A program made the translations under genes and the position numbers. The notes below the pieces were generated by a model. The model saw only the letters and a program-made list of their open reading frames with translations, was not told the origin of the DNA and searched no databases. A DNA stretch of 64,000 nucleotides from DASXHD01 sp036488725 (lineage in GTDB: Bacteria; Myxococcota_A; Polyangia; Polyangiales; Polyangiaceae), in the NCBI GenBank assembly GCA_036488725.1, contig DASXHD010000048.1, positions 14,206-78,205 of the forward strand, written 5' to 3'. Positions 59,514 through 64,000 of the stretch are shown piece by piece (the stretch's first letter is position 1; every line of letters begins with the position of its first letter).

Positions 59514-60278
59514 ATGGCCGGCGAGCTTCGCAAAGTCTTCGAGCTCGGGCCGACGGCGCAGCCGATCGTCGCCGGCGTGTACGCGTGGGCGGTGACCGTC
59601 GCGCCTGTCGGGTTCGAAAAGCACGGCCCGCGCGGTCTTCATGATTGGCCGGCCGTGTCGTTCGCGACCCTCGCGCTCCTCGCGCTCGCGTCGGGCGCCG
59701 CCGTCGAGATCGTCTCTCGCCGCGCGCCAGGGGTCCTGCCAGGCTCGCGCGAAACATGGCGCACGCTCGCGCTCCTCGCGTTCGTCGGAGCGAGCCTCGT
59801 CACGTGGATTTGCGACACCGACGCCCTCTCCCCAGCGCGCATGAGCGCGGCGCGCGGCATCGCGGGCATGCTCGGCTGGGGCCTCTTCGCGTTCGCGTTC
59901 GCCGCCCCGGTCGTCGAGCCCGTCGGCGCCGGCGTCGCGGGAGCGCGCGTCGTGGCTGGTGCGCGCGCGCGCGGGCGCGTCGAACGCGGGGACGCCGTCT
60001 TCGTCGCGATCGCGTGCGCCGCCGTGCTCGCCCTCCAGCTCGTCGGCTGGAACGTGCAGGCCCCCGAGCGCGCCATCCTCGTGCGCCTGACGACTCTTTT
60101 CGCCGGCATCGTGATCCTGGGCGGCGTCGGCCTCTTCCTCTCGTCGCGTCACGGCGCCCTCAAAGAGCGCCCCGCGCGCGCCCGCGTCCGCGCCGCCCGG
60201 ACCCCGCTGCCCCTCGGCTGGGTCATCGCGCTGCTGCTCCTCCTCGTCGCCGGACTGATGTACGCGCTGACGAGCTGA
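59514..60278 (+). CDS. Polytopic membrane protein, unknown
   Basis: A 254-residue inner-membrane protein with about six helices (near 18-34, 50-66, 84-102, 113-132, 163-182, 196-212, 234-251). No catalytic motif or family recognised. It begins three bases after the ttcA stop and precedes a small membrane gene, so it belongs to the same transcription unit. Function unknown. Confidence 0.65.
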   Translation: MAGELRKVFELGPTAQPIVAGVYAWAVTVAPVGFEKHGPRGLHDWPAVSFATLALLALASGAAVEIVSRRAPGVLPGSRETWRTLALLAFVGASLVTWICDTDALSPARMSAARGIAGMLGWGLFAFAFAAPVVEPVGAGVAGARVVAGARARGRVERGDAVFVAIACAAVLALQLVGWNVQAPERAILVRLTTLFAGIVILGGVGLFLSSRHGALKERPARARVRAARTPLPLGWVIALLLLLVAGLMYALTS

Positions 60279-60312
60279 AGCCTTCGGGAAATGCCGTATC
60301 CTGTTCGCCGGA

Positions 60313-60486
60313 ATGTTTCGGCGCACGCTGTTCCCGCTCGGCCTTCTCGTGCTCGCATGCGGCGCGTTCGCGGCAGGCGCGTGGTCGATCGCCGACGGAA
60401 ACGATCTCGCCGGTCTCTATTTCGTCGCCGTCGCCGTCGTCGCGCTCCGCGCCCAAGCTCGCATCTCGACCCTGGGGATCGCATGA
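60313..60486 (+). CDS. Small (57-residue) membrane protein
   Basis: ATG 60313 opens a 57-codon frame, MFRRTLFPLGLLVLACGAFA through DGNDLAGLYFVAVAVVALRA to TGA 60484-60486, with two hydrophobic helices (about 6-21 and 34-47). Its stop overlaps the next ATG in ATGA, the arrangement used by the other coupled pairs in this window, which argues it is real despite its size. A short unknown membrane component of the ttcA-to-roadblock operon. Confidence 0.6.
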   Translation: MFRRTLFPLGLLVLACGAFAAGAWSIADGNDLAGLYFVAVAVVALRAQARISTLGIA

Positions 60487-61385
60487 CGACGCGCCGCCCG
60501 CTTCTCTTCGCCGTGGTCGTCCTCGCATGCTCGAGCACGAGCGCGCCGGTTCCTTCACAGCCCTCGGCTCGGCTCGGCGGCGCGACGATCGCGGTCAGCG
60601 GCGCGGTGAGCATCGACGCGAGCCTGGTCGCCGCGGTGGCCGCGAAGAACGACGAAACCCCACAAAAAGCGCTCGATTCGCTCCTCTTCGACGCCGTCCT
60701 CGCCGAAGGCGCGACGGCACGCAAGCTCGACGCGACCCCCGAGGTCCGCGAAGCCCAGCGCGCCGTTCGCGCGCGCCTCGTCACCGACCGCATCCTCGCG
60801 GACGCGCGCGCCGCGGGCCCGCCGACCGACGCCGAAGTCCAAAAGCTCACCGAGCGCCACTGGCGCGACGTCGATCTTCCCGAGCAAGCGCACGTCGTCC
60901 ACGTCGTCGTGCGAACGAACGATCCAGAAAAAAAGAAACGCGCGCACGAGGTCGCCGAAAATCTCCGCGCCGCGGTGCTCGGCGCCCGCGACGCCGCCGA
61001 CTTCATCGCCCGCGCGAAGCTCGTCGACGCCGAGGGCCTCGAAGTGCGCCCCGAAGAGCTCCGCACGTTCACCGCCGACGGCCGCATCGTCGACGCCGAC
61101 GGCACGTACGACGCGACGTTCTGCGCCGACGCATTCGCTCTCGCGCCGGGCCAAACGAGCGAAGTCGTCGAGACGCGCTTCGGCCTCCACGTCATCCGCA
61201 TGCTCGAAAAGCTCCCCGCGAAGCGCGTGTCGCTCGAAGAGCGCCGCGCCCGCTTCGCCGACGAAGCCATCACGCTCCGCGCCCGCCACGCCTGGGTTTC
61301 GCTCCTCGCCGACGCGCGCAAACGTCATCCGGTCGTCATCGACCCCGCCGCCGATGCGCTCATGGCCTCCGCGACGGCGCCATGA
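60483..61385 (+). CDS. PpiC-like peptidyl-prolyl isomerase lipoprotein
   Basis: A 300-residue lipoprotein (lipobox VVLAC, Cys16) in the SurA/PrsA/PpiC mould: helical chaperone-like region (about 50-150) and a C-terminal parvulin-like section ending TSEVVETRFGLHVIRMLEKLP, the PpiC signature strand. It would catalyse prolyl isomerisation or chaperone exported proteins at the outer membrane. ATG 60483 is set by the signal and the coupled ATGA start. Downstream gene starts inside its stop. Enzymatic residues are incomplete by eye, so chaperone-only action is possible. Confidence 0.8.
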   Translation: MTTRRPLLFAVVVLACSSTSAPVPSQPSARLGGATIAVSGAVSIDASLVAAVAAKNDETPQKALDSLLFDAVLAEGATARKLDATPEVREAQRAVRARLVTDRILADARAAGPPTDAEVQKLTERHWRDVDLPEQAHVVHVVVRTNDPEKKKRAHEVAENLRAAVLGARDAADFIARAKLVDAEGLEVRPEELRTFTADGRIVDADGTYDATFCADAFALAPGQTSEVVETRFGLHVIRMLEKLPAKRVSLEERRARFADEAITLRARHAWVSLLADARKRHPVVIDPAADALMASATAP

Positions 61386-62008
61386 CGACGGCAGCGCGCG
61401 ACCAAGCCGAGAGCCCGTTCGCGACGATCCTCGGCGATCTCGTGCGACGTGTCCCCGGCGCGTTCGCCGCCGCGCTCGTCGACTGGGACGGCGAATGCGT
61501 CGACTACGCCGTCGCGCGCCGCGTCGAGATCGACCCGTTCGACATCAAAGTCGCCGCCGCGCACTGGGCCATCGTCGTCGACGAAATCAGCCGAAGACCA
61601 GCCCTCGGCGCCGTCTCGACGATCGTCTGCCGCGGCGAAAAACGCAGCTTCATCCTACGCGCGCTCCCCGACCGCTACGCGCTCATCATCCTCCTGAAGA
61701 AACGCGCCGGCTTCGTCTCCGTGACCCGCGCCCTCGACGCCTGCGAGCGCGCCCTCGCCCACGAGGCCGACTGGACGCTCCCAAAAGGCCGCGGAATCTG
61801 GTTCCCCGTCGACGTCGAAATCGACGAACGAGACCGTCCGACCTGGCTCACCATGGGCTCGCTCTCGTCCGCGGTCGAGGTGCTCGGCGCCCTCACGCGT
61901 CTCCATCGCCGTGAGCGCGGCTTCCGCGTTCGACTCCCGTCGGGCGGCGAGCTCAACCTCGTACGCGAAGCCGGAAACCGCTGGTACGCCGACGAAAAGC
62001 TCGGTTGA
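61382..62008 (+). CDS. Roadblock/LC7 (MglB-like) protein
   Basis: A 208-residue cytoplasmic protein with a roadblock/LC7 fold in its first half (FATILGDLVRRVPGAFAAALVDWDGE; YAVARRVEIDPFDIKVAAAH; YALIILLKKRAG), which in Myxococcus MglB-type proteins controls small GTPases for polarity and motility. The second half has no known fold (VDVEIDERDRPTWLTMG). Overlaps the PpiC-like gene (ATGA). No mglA-like GTPase in the window. Role in polarity is inference. Confidence 0.75.
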   Translation: MTTAARDQAESPFATILGDLVRRVPGAFAAALVDWDGECVDYAVARRVEIDPFDIKVAAAHWAIVVDEISRRPALGAVSTIVCRGEKRSFILRALPDRYALIILLKKRAGFVSVTRALDACERALAHEADWTLPKGRGIWFPVDVEIDERDRPTWLTMGSLSSAVEVLGALTRLHRRERGFRVRLPSGGELNLVREAGNRWYADEKLG

Positions 62009-62041
62009 GCGAAACATGCAATCTGCAAAGAAAAAAAAGCT

Positions 62042-62070
62042 TTGACACCCTAGTGGCGTTCTTGTACTTC
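62042..62070 (+). promoter_or_regulatory. rRNA promoter candidate P1
   Basis: TTGACA (62042-62047), 17-bp spacer, TACTTC (62065-62070). It lies 33 bases after the roadblock gene stop and is the first of three equally built promoter candidates in the 590-bp region before 16S. Confidence 0.5.
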
Positions 62071-62149
62071 CCGCGCCCCCACGGAGAGTTCGGTCGCCTC
62101 GAGCGCCCGGAAAACCTGTGGAAAAACGCGGCTCAGCCCTTGGGTGCAA

Positions 62150-62162
62150 GGAGGTTTCCTCC
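62150..62162 (+). promoter_or_regulatory. rRNA leader hairpin 1
   Basis: GGAGG-TTT-CCTCC, perfect 5-bp stem, followed by CGC. The string TTTCCTCCGC recurs at hairpin 2, so the two leader hairpins share a 10-base end. Confidence 0.45.
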
Positions 62163-62255
62163 GCGCTTCCGGCGGTTTGGGCCACGAGTCCACCCCCATC
62201 GAAAGCTGGGGGAAAACTCAATCGTCAGACTTCTTTCTTTCTTGGCGTCGGTTCC

Positions 62256-62284
62256 TTGACGGGCTTCGAGCGGGCCAGTACCTT
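62256..62284 (+). promoter_or_regulatory. rRNA promoter candidate P2
   Basis: TTGACG (62256-62261), 17-bp spacer, TACCTT (62279-62284). Same geometry as P1 and P3. Confidence 0.5.
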
Positions 62285-62344
62285 TTCGAACCCAGCTTCT
62301 GAGCGCGACGGACGAAAAATTCGAGCGTTTGGTAGCAAATTCGG

Positions 62345-62373
62345 TTGACGGAACGAACGCAGACCAATAAGGT
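62345..62373 (+). promoter_or_regulatory. rRNA promoter candidate P3
   Basis: TTGACG (62345-62350), 17-bp spacer, TAAGGT (62368-62373), about 225 bases upstream of the 16S 5' end. Confidence 0.45.
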
Positions 62374-62389
62374 TCGCGTCCCGTTTCCT

Positions 62390-62406
62390 GGAGGAGTTTT
62401 TCCTCC
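62390..62406 (+). promoter_or_regulatory. rRNA leader hairpin 2
   Basis: GGAGGA-GTTTT-TCCTCC, perfect 6-bp stem, in the transcribed leader downstream of P3; ends TTTCCTCCGC as in hairpin 1. Confidence 0.45.
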
Positions 62407-62597
62407 GCTCGGTCCTTGAAAACTGAATCGTACGCTCTCAAAGCGCTGTCCTAGCCGGCAGCGTTGTGAGGGCTCCCGAATCGACGAGGCTCCGTTCTCC
62501 AACCCGGAGACGCGATGCCGAAGTCAGATTCAATACCTAACAGTATCGAGAGCCGAGGCTCGGGTAACACCGAGTCTCATCAGCTACTCCAGAGTTT
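62407..62597 (+). other. rRNA operon leader just upstream of 16S
   Basis: No gene. Contains TCCTTGAAAACTGAAT (common in rRNA spacers and leaders) and, at 62587-62606, CTCCAG...CTGGAG flanking the 16S 5' end, which may form the processing stem. No convincing boxA antitermination site was found. Confidence 0.5.

Positions 62598-64000
<1,403 letters not shown>

Noticed and set aside
62117..62125. TGTGGAAAA, one mismatch from a DnaA box
   Set aside because: A single near-match in an rRNA leader without neighbouring boxes or dnaA/dnaN is not an origin.

Overview
This is a GC-rich (roughly two thirds G+C), densely coded bacterial chromosome segment with no phage, insertion sequence, plasmid or CRISPR signature. 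Several things point to Myxococcota, probably Polyangia or a Labilithrix-like relative: a partial 16S rRNA gene at the right edge, two transmembrane Ser/Thr kinases with the catalytic-loop variant HRDVSPQN, an FHA-type sigma-54 activator, a roadblock/MglB-like protein, and more than a dozen lipoproteins whose mature N-termini are Asp/Gly/Ala/Ser-rich spacers. The phylum is an inference from gene content; a 16S comparison would settle it.

Layout. 1-8656: 3' end of a leucyl aminopeptidase, a SRAP-domain protein, a secreted hydrolase-like protein, a multiply frameshifted relic (2315-2802), a heme-motif lipoprotein, a VWA lipoprotein, an acyltransferase followed by an SDR epimerase, a phosphoesterase lipoprotein and a DUF2007-like membrane protein. 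8657-13813: a three-gene ABC/FtsX/HlyD efflux operon divergent from a TetR regulator across a 30-bp imperfect palindrome. 13775-18689: an FHA/sigma-54 activator divergent from a transmembrane Ser/Thr kinase and a membrane partner, then a beta-helix lipoprotein. 18801-24156: a tightly packed exported trio (DUF1588-like lipoprotein, Tat-exported DUF1501/DUF1552-like protein, propeller-like lipoprotein). 24153-26449: a choice-of-anchor lipoprotein, a tiny EF-Tu-domain-2-like gene and decayed sequence. 26450-31209: tRNA-Arg, UspA, a CAP lipoprotein, and an OmpA / lipoprotein / PDZ-CPBP protease operon.

31236-39359: a REC-EAL regulator, two overlapping citrate-synthase-like genes without the usual catalytic residues, a V4R-like histidine kinase, an acetolactate-synthase-like ThDP enzyme and a methyltransferase. 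39431-42408: an NfeD/YqiJ-like protein, a YqiK-type flotillin and a two-TM potassium-channel-like protein in one operon. 42412-49799: an HCCA-isomerase-like protein, dolichol-phosphate-mannose-synthase-like GT2, a GAF histidine kinase coupled to an L,D-transpeptidase across a nested hairpin, a UbiB/AarF kinase and an SspB-like adaptor. 49876-53433: Cys-rich lipoproteins and a YkgJ-type cluster protein. 53444-58618: a minus-strand operon of TPR/PEGA-like protein, Ser/Thr kinase, Cys-rich lipoprotein and acyl-CoA ligase. 58662-62008: ttcA, two membrane proteins, a PpiC-like lipoprotein and a roadblock-like protein. 62009-64000: an rRNA leader with three evenly built promoter candidates and the 16S gene, which runs off the window.

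The unifying theme is envelope biology plus signalling: many exported proteins, two kinase loci each with a membrane partner, two hybrid-sensor-type histidine kinases, a c-di-GMP phosphodiesterase candidate and a flotillin/channel membrane module. The most unusual units are the flotillin-NfeD-channel operon, the degenerate citrate-synthase pair upstream of the EAL regulator, and the kinase/FHA-activator divergent pair. I found no clear defence system or biosynthetic cluster.
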